From the NCBI RefSeq assembly GCF_012985465.1, contig NZ_JAAQWN010000001.1, positions 682,001 through 746,000 on the forward strand: a stretch of 64,000 bases of DNA, written 5' to 3'. Position numbers and translations under genes: made by a program. The notes below the pieces were generated by a model. That model was given only the letters and a program-made list of their open reading frames with translations, searched no databases and was not told the origin of the DNA. Positions 32,800 to 41,770 of this stretch are shown piece after piece. Source of the DNA: Pseudomonas sp. WS 5079 (GTDB taxonomy: Bacteria > Pseudomonadota > Gammaproteobacteria > Pseudomonadales > Pseudomonadaceae). Position 1 is the stretch's first letter, and each line of letters begins with the position of its first letter.

Positions 32800-35364
32800 C
32801 TAGTCAGTGCGGCCGGTGATCAACGCACTGATTGCCTGGGCATTCACCGGCACGCTGAGGTAAAAACCCTGCGCCTCATCGCACTGCACATCCTTCAGTG
32901 CCTTGAGCTGGTCGATGGTTTCCACGCCTTCGGCGGTCACCGTCAGCGAGAGCGCGCGGCCCAGGCCGACAATCGCCTGGATGATCGATTGATCGCCACC
33001 GCTGGCGGTCAGGCCACCAACAAAGCTGCGGTCGATCTTCAGCCCGTCGAAGGGGAATGAACGCAGATAGCTCAACGACGAATAGCCGGTGCCAAAGTCG
33101 TCCATCAGCAGGCGCACACCCAGGGCCTTGAGGCCTTGCATGGTGCTCAAGGCGACCTTTTCGTCGTTGAGCATCACACTTTCGGTCAACTCCAACTCCA
33201 GTCGCGCCGGGCTCAAGCCCGTCTCCATCAGCACCGCCTTGACCCGCGCCACCAAGTGCCCGCGCTGGAACTCGGTGGAGGACAGGTTGACCGAGATCAT
33301 CACATCGTCAGGCCAGCCAGCGGCTGCCTGGCAGGCCGCGTGCAGCACCCAGTTGCTCAATGGCAGGATCAGCCCGGTTTCTTCGGCGATAGGAATAAAC
33401 ACATCAGGGCCCAGCAGCCCGCGCCGCGGATGCTGCCAGCGCACCAAGGCCTCGGCGCCGGCCAGGCGCTTGCCTTCGATACGGTAGCGCGGCTGGAAAT
33501 CCAGGCGCAGTTCGCCGTTCTTGATCGCATGGCGCAGATCGGCTTCCAGCTGGCGCCGCTCGATAATGCGTGCGTTCATGTCGCCCGCATAAAAACGCCA
33601 GGTATTGCGCCCGCTTTCCTTGGCTTCGTAGAGCGCGATATCGGCGTAGCGCAGCAGCTCTTCGGCCAGGGTCGCATCCGCCGGCGCCATGGCAATGCCG
33701 ATGCTGGCGCTGATAAACACTTCATGCTCGGTGATATGAAACGGTAGCTCGATACAGTCGATCAGCCGCCGGCAGAGGCCTTCCACCTCCAACTGCGAAC
33801 TCATGCCCGCCACCACCAACATAAATTCATCGCCCCCAATGCGCGCCACCAGGTCGTCACCGCGCAGGCAGCCCTGCAAGCGCCGGGACACCTGGTTAAG
33901 CACCTCATCGCCAGCGGCGTGGCCCAGCAGGTCATTGACCGGCTTGAAGCGGTCAAGGTCGATACTGAGCATCACCAACGGCCTTTCCAGGGTCGGCACC
34001 GCCTTGAGCTTGCCCTCGAGAAATTCCTGCATGCGCGTACGGTTGGCCAGGCCCGTCAAGGCATCGTGTTGCGACAGGTACTCGATACGCCGCCGGGCCT
34101 CGACCTCTTCGGTGATGTCACTGGCGGTGCCCCGATAGCCCTGGCCGGGGATCTCGCGCACCGACAACCGGCAGATACGCGGCTCGCCTTCACCCGACAG
34201 GTAGTTGCACTGCACGATGGCATTCGGGCGATGGGCGTGGTCCTTGAACCAGCTGGACAACAGGCCCTGATCCGAGGCCAGCAGCTCATCCGCCGCCGTC
34301 CCCAGGCAGTTGGCCCCTTTGAGGCCGGTGATCACGTCGAAACGCTCCGACAGGTAGGTAAACCGCAAGTGGGTATCCACTTCCCAGATCCAGTCGGAAG
34401 CCGCTTCGGCCACATCGCGAAAGCGCTCCTCGCTGACCACCAGCGCCGCGCGACTGGCTTGCAGGGTGGCGTAGTTACTGTCCATGATCCGCGCGGCGGC
34501 GGTGCTGCGGCGCTGGATAACCCAGGCCATCAGGGCGAAGATCAGGCCGGCGACCGTGACCAGCGGCACGACCAGCACCAGCAACTGGTGCCCCGGGTCG
34601 TCCGAGGTCCATTGCACAACGCCGGCGTTGTCCCGCAGGCTCAGGCTCGGTGCGCCCGCCGCTACCCTGCCAGCCGGGGCAACCTGCAGACCCTGTACAC
34701 CAAAGTCCTGGCCCAATGCGGCCAAGCGTTGCGGCGCCAGCTTGGCAATGAAGATCAGCACAGAGGCCGGGCCGCTATCGGCCTTCACGCTCGGATCGGT
34801 GCCCGGCGTCAGCGCTGCGGCGGCCAACACCGCAGGTGTCCCGTCGGCCTTTACCAGCCGGGTCACCGATTGGCTGTTGGCGGCAGCCTGCCGGGCCTGG
34901 GCCAGCAGGGGCTCGATGGGTATGTGCAGCCAATCCTGCACGGCAACGGCCTGCAACTGGCCGTCAACCACCGAATACACCGTGCGCCCGGCTGGATCGA
35001 CAACAAACACCCCCTCGAAACCCAGGTCGGCAAACAGCGTCGAACCCAGGTTTTGCCGCCCAAACGCCCAATCCACATCCACCTGCTGATGCAGGTGTGT
35101 GTAGGCGTCCCCCCAAAACGCGTAGTCCTTGACCGTAGAGGCGGCGATGCGCTCAACCGACAGCAAGGCGTTTTCGATATCGATCCGGCTGTGCTCGCTG
35201 GCATCCTGATTCAGATGATCGGCGATGGACACCAGCAGCACCCCGACCAACAAAAACATGGCCAGTAGCAGCAGTGAACAGGCGAGCAGATAAGCCCGTG
35301 CGGTAGAGAGATTGGAAACCTTGCCTTCCAGCGACGACTTGGGGCCAACGTTGAGCTTTTCCAT
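32800..35364 (-). CDS. Membrane-bound CHASE4-PAS-GGDEF-EAL c-di-GMP enzyme
   Basis: An 854-residue cyclic-di-GMP signalling protein. TM helices at about residues 25-48 and 275-297 flank a periplasmic CHASE4-like domain (contains KDYAFWGDAYTHLHQ). Then come a PAS domain (about 315-435), GGDEF (about 440-590) with an intact RIGGDEF active site, and EAL (about 605-850) with AGAEALVRW, SVNLSSTEF, ELELTESV, MDDFGTGYSSLSYL, LKIDRSFV and TAEGVET all conserved. Both cyclase and phosphodiesterase sites therefore look intact, and net activity may depend on the sensed signal. The start at 35364 (MEKLNVGPK) avoids an extension into the intergenic gap. It stands alone between the AraC and acyl-CoA synthetase genes. 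Confidence 0.94.
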   Translation of the reverse strand: MEKLNVGPKSSLEGKVSNLSTARAYLLACSLLLLAMFLLVGVLLVSIADHLNQDASEHSRIDIENALLSVERIAASTVKDYAFWGDAYTHLHQQVDVDWAFGRQNLGSTLFADLGFEGVFVVDPAGRTVYSVVDGQLQAVAVQDWLHIPIEPLLAQARQAAANSQSVTRLVKADGTPAVLAAAALTPGTDPSVKADSGPASVLIFIAKLAPQRLAALGQDFGVQGLQVAPAGRVAAGAPSLSLRDNAGVVQWTSDDPGHQLLVLVVPLVTVAGLIFALMAWVIQRRSTAAARIMDSNYATLQASRAALVVSEERFRDVAEAASDWIWEVDTHLRFTYLSERFDVITGLKGANCLGTAADELLASDQGLLSSWFKDHAHRPNAIVQCNYLSGEGEPRICRLSVREIPGQGYRGTASDITEEVEARRRIEYLSQHDALTGLANRTRMQEFLEGKLKAVPTLERPLVMLSIDLDRFKPVNDLLGHAAGDEVLNQVSRRLQGCLRGDDLVARIGGDEFMLVVAGMSSQLEVEGLCRRLIDCIELPFHITEHEVFISASIGIAMAPADATLAEELLRYADIALYEAKESGRNTWRFYAGDMNARIIERRQLEADLRHAIKNGELRLDFQPRYRIEGKRLAGAEALVRWQHPRRGLLGPDVFIPIAEETGLILPLSNWVLHAACQAAAGWPDDVMISVNLSSTEFQRGHLVARVKAVLMETGLSPARLELELTESVMLNDEKVALSTMQGLKALGVRLLMDDFGTGYSSLSYLRSFPFDGLKIDRSFVGGLTASGGDQSIIQAIVGLGRALSLTVTAEGVETIDQLKALKDVQCDEAQGFYLSVPVNAQAISALITGRTD

Positions 35365-35490
35365 AGCGCTCCAGGCGCCAGGGCGCCCTAACAACCCGCA
35401 CCGAAAACCACACGACGCACACGCAGGTGCGCGACTGCCTGCCCATAGACGATAGACAACTTTTGCGCTTCGAACAGCCCGAAAACCGCC

Positions 35491-37392
35491 CTATGCGCAA
35501 TGCACCACATAACGCACGGCAAACCCGCCCAGGCGCTGATCCAATTGCTCGCGCTGGATCGCGCTAAGGTTTGGCACATGAATATCCACGCGCTGCCCGT
35601 GGCGCTCGTCACTGTGGGCTTCCACCCGACTTGCCGCCGCGACCTGCCACACCTCATCTTCGAACACCCGCCGGATCGCATCCAGGCGCAAAGCGGGCTT
35701 GAAGGTCTTGCCCACGGCGGTCAGCGGAATCTGCTCCACCAACCAGATGTTCTTGGGCACCGCCGCACGTTCATGAATGTGCTGTGTGGCGTGCTCCAGC
35801 AACTGGGCCTCGCTAGCGTGCTCGCCGGCCTTGAGCTGCACATACACCACCGGCAGTTCCCCGGCCCTGATATCCGGCTTGCCGACTGCGGCGGCCAGCG
35901 CTACGCACGGATGGCGATGCAGCGCCTCTTCGATCATCTGCGGGTCGATATTATGGCCACCGCGAATAATCAAATCCTTGCTGCGACCGGTCAGCCAGAT
36001 ATAGCCATCGGCATCGATGCGCCCCAGGTCGCCGGTATTGAACCAGTCACCATCCAGCCAGATACCTGCGTTCTTGTCCGCTTGCAGATAGCCCTTGAAC
36101 ACCGTCGGGCCGCGCAGGCACAGGGTCCCCGGCTCATCGGTCGCGGCGTCACGCCAATAGTTGCCGGCGCTGTCGAGCACCACGATCTTGACCTGGCAAT
36201 ACGGCAGGCGCAGGCCAATGGAACCGGGCCGGCGCTCGCCCTCATAAGGGTTGCAGGCCGTGGCGCAGGTGCCTTCGGTCAAGCCATAACCTTCGATGAT
36301 GCGCAGCCCCGTGCGGGCTTCGAACTGGCGGATCAGTTCCACCGGCATTGGCGCTGCACCGCAGAGCGCAAAGCGCAGGCTGGAAACATCGACACCGTCA
36401 TTTGGGATCTGCAGCAGTGCCGCATAAATGGTGGGCACCCCACTGAAACTGCTGACCCGGTAGCGCTCCACCAGCTTCCAGAAGTCCTTGATCAAGGCCG
36501 GGTTACGGTAACCCTGGGGCCCGGCCAGCAACACCTGGGCTCCGTAATGGAATGCGGCGAGACCGGTGACCATCACCCCGTTGACGTGAAACAGCGGTAA
36601 CCCGCATAGCAGCACGTCGTCCGGTACATAGCGCCCATGCAAGCCAATGATCTTGGCCATCGCCACTTCGTTGAAGTGGCTGTGGGGGGCCAGTTTCGGG
36701 GTGCCAGTGGTGCCGCCCGTGTGAAAGTAGGAGGCGATATCGTCCGGCTGGATAACCCGCCCGCTTTCCAGGTGATCGGCCGGGGCGGCGGCTAGCAGTT
36801 CATCGAAGTCCAGGACGCCTGCGGGCATCGGTGGCCGCTGGGCTCTTACAGCGCTGCGTTGCGGCTCCGGCAACAGGTTGGCGAGGTCGACCGTCACAAT
36901 CGTGGGCATCTGTGGCAAAAAGTCTGCCAGGGCCGCCACTTTCTGCCATAGGTCGGTACCGGGGAACGGTGCCAGTGTGACCAGCACCGAGGTATTGGAA
37001 GCACGGATCAGCTCTGCAATGTGCTCAGGCTCAAGCAACGGGTTGATCGCATTGACGATCCCCGCCGCCTCTGCACCCCAAATCACAAAGTGCGTCTGGG
37101 GCAGGTTAGGCAGCAGGAAAGATACCGCCTGGCCCGGGCGCAAGCCCAGACGATGCAAGGCGTTGGCGGCTTGTGTGACCTTGGCAAAAAGCTCGGCATA
37201 GCTGATGCGCCAGGGCTGATCCTCGATGCTGCCCGTCGGTAGAAAACACAAGGCTGGCAGATCGGCAAAGCGTTCGGCGGCACGCTGCAACAACTCATAG
37301 GTACTGCCAGGCAAGTCGCGCTCGGCCAACGGGTATTGTTGCTCGAAGGCTTGGATGTCGCTCAACCGGGCAAGGGAAACAGGACTGTTCAT
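35491..37392 (-). CDS. Acyl-CoA synthetase (AMP-forming)
   Basis: A 633-residue ANL-superfamily ligase that activates a carboxylic acid to acyl-AMP and then acyl-CoA in the cytoplasm. The phosphate loop is YFHTGGTTGTPK, then EGYGLTEGTCA, WFNTGDLGRIDADGY, LTGRSKDLIIRGG, and the C-terminal catalytic Lys in TAVGKTFKPALR, all intact. About 80 extra residues follow the lid domain (VEAHSDERHGQRVDIHVPN and beyond), unusual for a simple ligase. It lies 3' of the type II secretion operon with a small frame between and may be read through from it. Acyl substrate unknown; medium- or long-chain fatty acids are likely for this subfamily. Confidence 0.92.
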   Translation of the reverse strand: MNSPVSLARLSDIQAFEQQYPLAERDLPGSTYELLQRAAERFADLPALCFLPTGSIEDQPWRISYAELFAKVTQAANALHRLGLRPGQAVSFLLPNLPQTHFVIWGAEAAGIVNAINPLLEPEHIAELIRASNTSVLVTLAPFPGTDLWQKVAALADFLPQMPTIVTVDLANLLPEPQRSAVRAQRPPMPAGVLDFDELLAAAPADHLESGRVIQPDDIASYFHTGGTTGTPKLAPHSHFNEVAMAKIIGLHGRYVPDDVLLCGLPLFHVNGVMVTGLAAFHYGAQVLLAGPQGYRNPALIKDFWKLVERYRVSSFSGVPTIYAALLQIPNDGVDVSSLRFALCGAAPMPVELIRQFEARTGLRIIEGYGLTEGTCATACNPYEGERRPGSIGLRLPYCQVKIVVLDSAGNYWRDAATDEPGTLCLRGPTVFKGYLQADKNAGIWLDGDWFNTGDLGRIDADGYIWLTGRSKDLIIRGGHNIDPQMIEEALHRHPCVALAAAVGKPDIRAGELPVVYVQLKAGEHASEAQLLEHATQHIHERAAVPKNIWLVEQIPLTAVGKTFKPALRLDAIRRVFEDEVWQVAAASRVEAHSDERHGQRVDIHVPNLSAIQREQLDQRLGGFAVRYVVHCA

Positions 37393-37396
37393 GGGT

Positions 37397-37615
37397 TTAA
37401 TGTTCTTCCGTGTTTTTTACAAAGGGCGCCAGGGTCGTGTGCTGGCACTGCTCGGTGAAACGCAGCAGACCCGGATCCAGCAACCCCTTCTGCTCACTGC
37501 AAAGTTGCGCTGCCAAGTCCAAGGCCCCAGCGTAGACCACGGTTTTGCACAACTCCAGTGGGTCGGCCTCGACATGCACGCCCAACCGCACCAGGCGCCC
37601 TACCGCCTGGGCCAC
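37397..37615 (-). CDS. Possible small protein (72 aa) between gspN and acyl-CoA synthetase
   Basis: An open frame with coding-like third positions. It begins at GTG 37615 (VAQAVGRLVRLGVHVEAD...) and ends in FVKNTEEH, 4 bases before the ligase start. No ribosome site precedes the GTG. The reading frame stays open a further 50 bases upstream with plausible sequence (RADLWLHPH) but no start codon there. It could be a real small gene, a remnant of a larger one, or a chance frame. I do not recognise it. The tight spacing to both neighbours favours it being translated in the operon. Confidence 0.4.
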   Translation of the reverse strand: MAQAVGRLVRLGVHVEADPLELCKTVVYAGALDLAAQLCSEQKGLLDPGLLRFTEQCQHTTLAPFVKNTEEH

Positions 37616-37661
37616 GTGGGGATGTAGCCAAAGGTCGGCTCGAGTCCCGGCAAAACGGCGC

Positions 37662-38333
37662 CTACTGGACTAACGGTTTACCCAGCACCTTGCTGAAGCT
37701 TTGTGCAGCCGGTTGCAGCCACCGCGCCTGCACCAGCAACGGGGTCATGGCGGCCCCCGGTTCAATCTGCCCGTCCACCTGCAAGCGCTGGGAGTCGACT
37801 TGGATCTTGAAATGGTGCTCGGCCGCCAGTTGCAGGTCCGCCAGCAACCGCAGGCCATCCCGGCACTGCAACTCGATCCGGGTATTGCCCAGCTTGACCA
37901 GCCACGGGCTCAACAGCGCCAGGTCGTGCCCCAGCAATTCACCGTCGGTGTTATGGCAACCCGCTCCGGCGCCATTGACCTGCAATCGCCCGTCCCAACG
38001 CCCGTCCAGCACGAACATCGGTGCCGGCAAGGCGCTGACCGCACGCGGGGCCAGTTGCGCCTGCCAGTTCCACGGCCAGCCATGGATCGACAGCTCCCAG
38101 ATGCGTTGCGCAAAGCCCAGGTTCACCTGCGCCGCCCACGGACGGATGTTCCAGTCCACCGGTGCCAGGGCACCGACGCGCGCTGCGCGGCCAGTCCACA
38201 GGCTGCCCACGACGCCGCTGGGCTGCCAGCCGGTCGGCCAGGACAGCTGGCGGGCAACGAAGGCGGCCGGCAGCTCCAGCAGCACGGTCAGGCTGAACAC
38301 CACAATCGCCCATAGGATCACCGCGCGCCTCAT
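37662..38333 (-). CDS. gspN: Type II secretion system protein N (GspN)
   Basis: A 223-residue protein with an N-terminal TM anchor (MRRAVILWAIVVFSLTVLLE) and a periplasmic beta-rich domain. The RQLSWPTGWQPSGVVGSLWTG segment is typical of GspN, which typically opens with LPA..V and SGTVW/GSLW repeats. GspN is an accessory component found in some T2SSs. The ATG at 38333 overlaps the gspM stop (ATGA). It is the last recognisable gsp gene of the operon. Confidence 0.83.
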   Translation of the reverse strand: MRRAVILWAIVVFSLTVLLELPAAFVARQLSWPTGWQPSGVVGSLWTGRAARVGALAPVDWNIRPWAAQVNLGFAQRIWELSIHGWPWNWQAQLAPRAVSALPAPMFVLDGRWDGRLQVNGAGAGCHNTDGELLGHDLALLSPWLVKLGNTRIELQCRDGLRLLADLQLAAEHHFKIQVDSQRLQVDGQIEPGAAMTPLLVQARWLQPAAQSFSKVLGKPLVQ

Positions 38334-38761
38334 GGCCGCGCCGCCACTTCCAGGCTGAAGGCATAACCCTGGCCGCCACCCTGCTCCAGGCTCCACTGCA
38401 CGGGTCGCCCACCCTGCTCCTGCACCGTCCGCAGCAGCAGTTGCAGGGCCTGGGGCCCCGGCAGCTCGCCTTGCAATTGCCAGCGATCGCCTTGCTGTTC
38501 AACGCGGGTCAGCACCCATTGGCGCGACACCGCCAGGGCCTGCCACTGTTCGTTGGAAAACGCCGCTGGCGGTACCAGTGCGCCGGCCTGTTGCGCCAAC
38601 GCCTGCCACTGGCGTGCATCCTGCCAGGCCGCCAGCAGCGGCCGGGTCAACAGCACCAGCAGCAACAGCACGACGGTCGACCAGCCAGCCAACAGGCCAT
38701 AGCGGCGCTTGGGCGGCAGTTGGTTGAAGTGGGCCAGGTACTCCAGCATCCGGGCTTTCAT
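38330..38761 (-). CDS. gspM: Type II secretion system protein M (GspM)
   Basis: A 143-residue bitopic inner-membrane protein: a short cytoplasmic N-terminus (PPKRRYGLLAGW), one TM helix (about residues 24-42, VVLLLLVLLTRPLLAAW), and a small periplasmic ferredoxin-like domain (WQLQGELPGPQALQLLLRTV). This is the layout of GspM, which pairs with GspL in the inner-membrane platform. Overlaps gspL and gspN by 4 bases each, showing tight translational coupling. Confidence 0.82.
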   Translation of the reverse strand: MKARMLEYLAHFNQLPPKRRYGLLAGWSTVVLLLLVLLTRPLLAAWQDARQWQALAQQAGALVPPAAFSNEQWQALAVSRQWVLTRVEQQGDRWQLQGELPGPQALQLLLRTVQEQGGRPVQWSLEQGGGQGYAFSLEVAARP

Positions 38762-39885
38762 GGTTGTTCTCCCAGATCAAAACTCAGGTGCAATTGACCG
38801 GCGACACTTTGCGCCTCGTCAGTCCATTGCGCGCCGGCAGCCTGGGCCATGGCCTGCCATTCGCCGGGCAGCGGCCGGGGGCCATTGCCGCGCAAGGCCA
38901 GGCGCCAACGGCTGCCGTCAAACTCGATGCGCGACACCGACCAGCCTGGCTGCTGTTGCAGCCAGCCGGAGAGCGCCTGCTCCAGGGCGACGATCTGTTG
39001 CTGGCGCACCTGCCAGTCGCTCGCCTCGCCCTGCACTCGCGCCAGCGCCACGCGCGCCTGTTGCGGGTTGTTGGCAGGCCCGGCCAGCGCCCGGACCTGG
39101 GCTTTCCAAACGTCGACCTGGCGCAGGCTCTGCACCAGATACACCGCGCCCCAACACGCCGCCAGCGCCACGCAAGCCAGCAGCAAGCGGCGCTGTACGC
39201 CGCTCATCAGTGGCGCTCGAGTCACCCGTGTGCGCGGCCCCCGCGTGCCTTCCAGCACACTGGGCAACTGCTCCAGGCGCGCCAGGCGTGACGGCCAATC
39301 GCCCTCTTGGGTCTCGCCAGGCAGGTCGCGCCAGGCCTGGGGCAGGCGCTCACCCAATACCGGCGGCCACACCAACCATTGCCGGGAATGCGCCTTGAGG
39401 TAGCGCACCGATTCGCGCCGCCACTCCACTACCTGCCCTGGCTCTGCTGGCGGCAACAACTGCAAATCCGCCCAGCCATGGGTGATGTGCAGCCCAAGCG
39501 CAGCACACTCGGCCAGCCATTGCTGGACCTGCTCGCGATGCATCACCAACAACTCCAACTGCCCGGCCTCGCGGGACAGGCAACTGACCAGCAACGCTTC
39601 GGCGGGCTGCTGCGCATATTCTTCAAACAATTGCGGCCATTCGTGACGCTTGAGCCCCGGCGGCGCCGGCAGGCAGAAATGGCTGCAATCGAGCGCTGGA
39701 ATAATCAAGGCGCCCGGCAGTTGCAACAGCGCGGACGGTGGCGGCCAGGTGCCGCTTGCGCAAGCCTGTTGCGCGCTGTAGTGCAACCACTGCCAGCGGC
39801 CCTCGGCGGTGGCCGGCGGGCGCACCAGCAACCATTCCCGTGGCTTGGCCCGCAGACGCTCAAACATGCCTGCGCTCCGGCTCAT
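38758..39885 (-). CDS. gspL: Type II secretion system protein L (GspL)
   Basis: A 375-residue protein with an N-terminal cytoplasmic actin-like domain (about 1-230) that would recruit the ATPase GspE, one TM helix near residues 236-258 (LLLACVALAACWGAVYLV), and a periplasmic ferredoxin-like domain that ends SFDLGEQP. The start at ATG 39885 overlaps the gspJ stop by 4 bases; the longer frame to 40227 lies inside gspJ and is not used. In most T2SS operons gspK sits between gspJ and gspL, but here there is no room for it. Confidence 0.85.
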   Translation of the reverse strand: MSRSAGMFERLRAKPREWLLVRPPATAEGRWQWLHYSAQQACASGTWPPPSALLQLPGALIIPALDCSHFCLPAPPGLKRHEWPQLFEEYAQQPAEALLVSCLSREAGQLELLVMHREQVQQWLAECAALGLHITHGWADLQLLPPAEPGQVVEWRRESVRYLKAHSRQWLVWPPVLGERLPQAWRDLPGETQEGDWPSRLARLEQLPSVLEGTRGPRTRVTRAPLMSGVQRRLLLACVALAACWGAVYLVQSLRQVDVWKAQVRALAGPANNPQQARVALARVQGEASDWQVRQQQIVALEQALSGWLQQQPGWSVSRIEFDGSRWRLALRGNGPRPLPGEWQAMAQAAGAQWTDEAQSVAGQLHLSFDLGEQP

Positions 39886-40472
39886 GGCTGGGTATCGGGC
39901 AAGGCGAAAGTACAGACATAAGGGGCTCCATGGTGCTCGAACTCGATCCGCACGCCGCGATTGGGCTGGGCGGCAACAGTAGAAGGAAAGGCCAGCCAGC
40001 GCGTGCCCTGGTAAAAACTGAATGTGGCGCGCTCGACCGGCGCCAATGATGCCTTGAGTTCCCAGCGCGGCTTGTCGGCGGCGTACAGGTCGGCCGAGAC
40101 CAGCAGGTTCAAACGCTGCTGGCGCGCATCGAACAGCAGGCGCTGGCGTTGCACGCGCGACGCGCCCTCGGCTGGCGGCCAGGCGCCCAGGGCCACCCAC
40201 TGCAATTGCCCAAGGCTCGGCTGCCACTCCAGCCAGGCCAGGTCCAGGGGCAAGCGCTGCTCGTACAACTGGCGCAACACCAAGGCGTCGAAGCGGCGCT
40301 CCAGGGCCATGCAGAACTCCAATACCTGAGGTTCGCTGCCCGGCTCCTCCAGACGCTCACGCACTTTGACCCAGCCATTGACCAAGGCCGCCAGCAACAC
40401 CCCGACCACCGCCGTGAGGGCCATCGCCACCAATAGCTCGATGAGGGTCAAGCCGCGCTGCGCCGCCTTCAT
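39882..40472 (-). CDS. gspJ: Type II secretion system pseudopilin J (GspJ)
   Basis: A 196-residue minor pseudopilin. The prepilin motif is QRG|LTLIELLVAMALTAVV with Glu5 present, for cleavage and methylation by a PilD-type peptidase encoded elsewhere. The globular part with ALERRFDALVLRQL, a beta-rich core, and the final ALPDTQP fit the GspJ fold and length. It follows gspI with a 4-base overlap. GspJ normally forms the pseudopilus tip with GspI and GspK; the latter is missing from this operon. Confidence 0.87.
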   Translation of the reverse strand: MKAAQRGLTLIELLVAMALTAVVGVLLAALVNGWVKVRERLEEPGSEPQVLEFCMALERRFDALVLRQLYEQRLPLDLAWLEWQPSLGQLQWVALGAWPPAEGASRVQRQRLLFDARQQRLNLLVSADLYAADKPRWELKASLAPVERATFSFYQGTRWLAFPSTVAAQPNRGVRIEFEHHGAPYVCTFALPDTQP

Positions 40473-40834
40473 GGACGCACCAGGAACAGGCTGAACTGAC
40501 CCAGGGGCTGACGCTGCTGGGGATCGGCAAATAAGCTCAACTCACCCCGGCGCAAGCGATTGACCCCGGTATTGCCCAGGGTCAGTTGCCAATGACAGGT
40601 GGCATTCCCCTGGCGCAACTCGCCGCTCACTGCATTGATCTGCGGCCAGTACTGCTCCACGCCAAACCGCGTTTCCAGCTCCCGTGCGCACAAACTGCCG
40701 AGGCGATGTTGCGCCACGGCCTGGTGGGTAGCGATGCGCTGGCGCAACAGCTGGCTGACCATCACCGCCATCAACGCGGCAATCCCCAGGGCGACCATGA
40801 CTTCAAGCAAGGTAAAACCACGCTGGCGCTTCAT
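40469..40834 (-). CDS. gspI: Type II secretion system pseudopilin I (GspI)
   Basis: A 121-residue minor pseudopilin with prepilin site MKRQRG|FTLLEVMVALGIAALM and Glu5. The hydrophobic N-terminal helix is followed by a compact domain (ELETRFGVEQYWPQINAVSG) of GspI size. The ATG at 40834 overlaps the gspH stop by 4 bases; the longer frame to 40873 runs into gspH. Confidence 0.88.
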   Translation of the reverse strand: MKRQRGFTLLEVMVALGIAALMAVMVSQLLRQRIATHQAVAQHRLGSLCARELETRFGVEQYWPQINAVSGELRQGNATCHWQLTLGNTGVNRLRRGELSLFADPQQRQPLGQFSLFLVRP

Positions 40835-41280
40835 GGCAGGGTCGCGATATGCAAGGTGTTGTCTGCTTGCCATTGCCAGCGCTCGCGGCCCTCGGCCCAG
40901 CGCCAGGTCAGTGATACCGGGCGGGCCAGCCCCGATGGGGTGAACATCACCTGGGGCTCGCGGCTCACCGGCCAGTCAGGTTGCAAGCCGGCTGGCCAGG
41001 GTGCGCCGCGCGACGCTTGGACCTGCCACCCAGGCGCTGCGCGCCCGGCCTGCCAGCGCACGAACTCCGGGCTGCGACCGTTCCAGCGCAAGCCCAGCAA
41101 CTGCCCGGCATGCCGGGCCTGGGCGGCCTGGCTGCGCGCTTCGCTGGCCAGTTGAGCCAGGGCCTGGCGCATCGGCGCCTGGCCGGCATCGAGATAGGCC
41201 ACCCCCAGGGCGCTGAACAAGCCGACGATCAACAACACCACCAGCATTTCCAGGAGCGAAAACCCGCGACTGCGCTGCAT
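40831..41280 (-). CDS. gspH: Type II secretion system pseudopilin H (GspH)
   Basis: A 149-residue minor pseudopilin, prepilin site MQRSRG|FSLLEMLVVLLIVG with Glu5. The early segment QALAQLASEARSQAAQARHA and the beta domain with LGLRWNGRSPEFVRW are characteristic of GspH/FimT-like proteins. Starts 2 bases after the gspG stop and overlaps gspI by 4. Confidence 0.88.
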   Translation of the reverse strand: MQRSRGFSLLEMLVVLLIVGLFSALGVAYLDAGQAPMRQALAQLASEARSQAAQARHAGQLLGLRWNGRSPEFVRWQAGRAAPGWQVQASRGAPWPAGLQPDWPVSREPQVMFTPSGLARPVSLTWRWAEGRERWQWQADNTLHIATLP

Positions 41281-41282
41281 GC

Positions 41283-41741
41283 CTAGAGGTCCCAGTTACC
41301 GATATCGGCATCGGTGCCTTCGCCGCCTTGCTGGCCGTCGGCTCCCAGTGAGAACAGATCCACCCGCCCATGCTGCCCAGGCGTGCGGTAGCCATAGGCA
41401 TTGCCCCATGGGTCCTCAGGCAGGCGGCGGATGTAGCCGTCGGCACGCCAACTGCGCGGCAAGGGTTCCAGGCTCGGCTTGCTGACCAGCGCCTGCAAAC
41501 CCTGCTCGGAGGTGGGGAACCGCAGGTTGTCGAGGCGGTACATGTCCAGTGCCTGCTCCAGGGTCGCCAGGTCGGCCAGGGCCTTCTGGCGCATGGCTTT
41601 GTCCTGGCTGCCAAGCACGCTGGGGGCGACCACCGCGATCAGCAGGCCGATGATAAAAATCACCACCATGATTTCCATCAGGGTGAAGCCGCGTTCGCGA
41701 CGCTTGACCGCACGATTGCCAGGCATGGCGTGCTTTTCCAT
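41283..41741 (-). CDS. gspG: Type II secretion system major pseudopilin G (GspG)
   Basis: A 152-residue major pseudopilin. The prepilin site is RRERG|FTLMEIMVVIFIIGL, followed by the highly conserved helix tail SQDKAMRQKALADLATLEQA, DMYRLDNLRFPTSEQGLQAL, and the calcium-loop region RTPGQHGRVDLFSLGADGQ ending WDL. GGAG lies 8 bases before the ATG at 41741. It forms the bulk of the pseudopilus that pushes substrates through GspD. A 29-base gap separates it from gspF. Confidence 0.96.
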   Translation of the reverse strand: MEKHAMPGNRAVKRRERGFTLMEIMVVIFIIGLLIAVVAPSVLGSQDKAMRQKALADLATLEQALDMYRLDNLRFPTSEQGLQALVSKPSLEPLPRSWRADGYIRRLPEDPWGNAYGYRTPGQHGRVDLFSLGADGQQGGEGTDADIGNWDL

Positions 41742-41770
41742 TTCATGTTCTCCGTTTTCAGGTTGTCTGT

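Noticed and set aside
37397..37660. KilA-N-like or phage remnant suggested by the segment LWLHPHVAQAVG
   Set aside because: The resemblance covers only a few residues, and no other phage gene is nearby.
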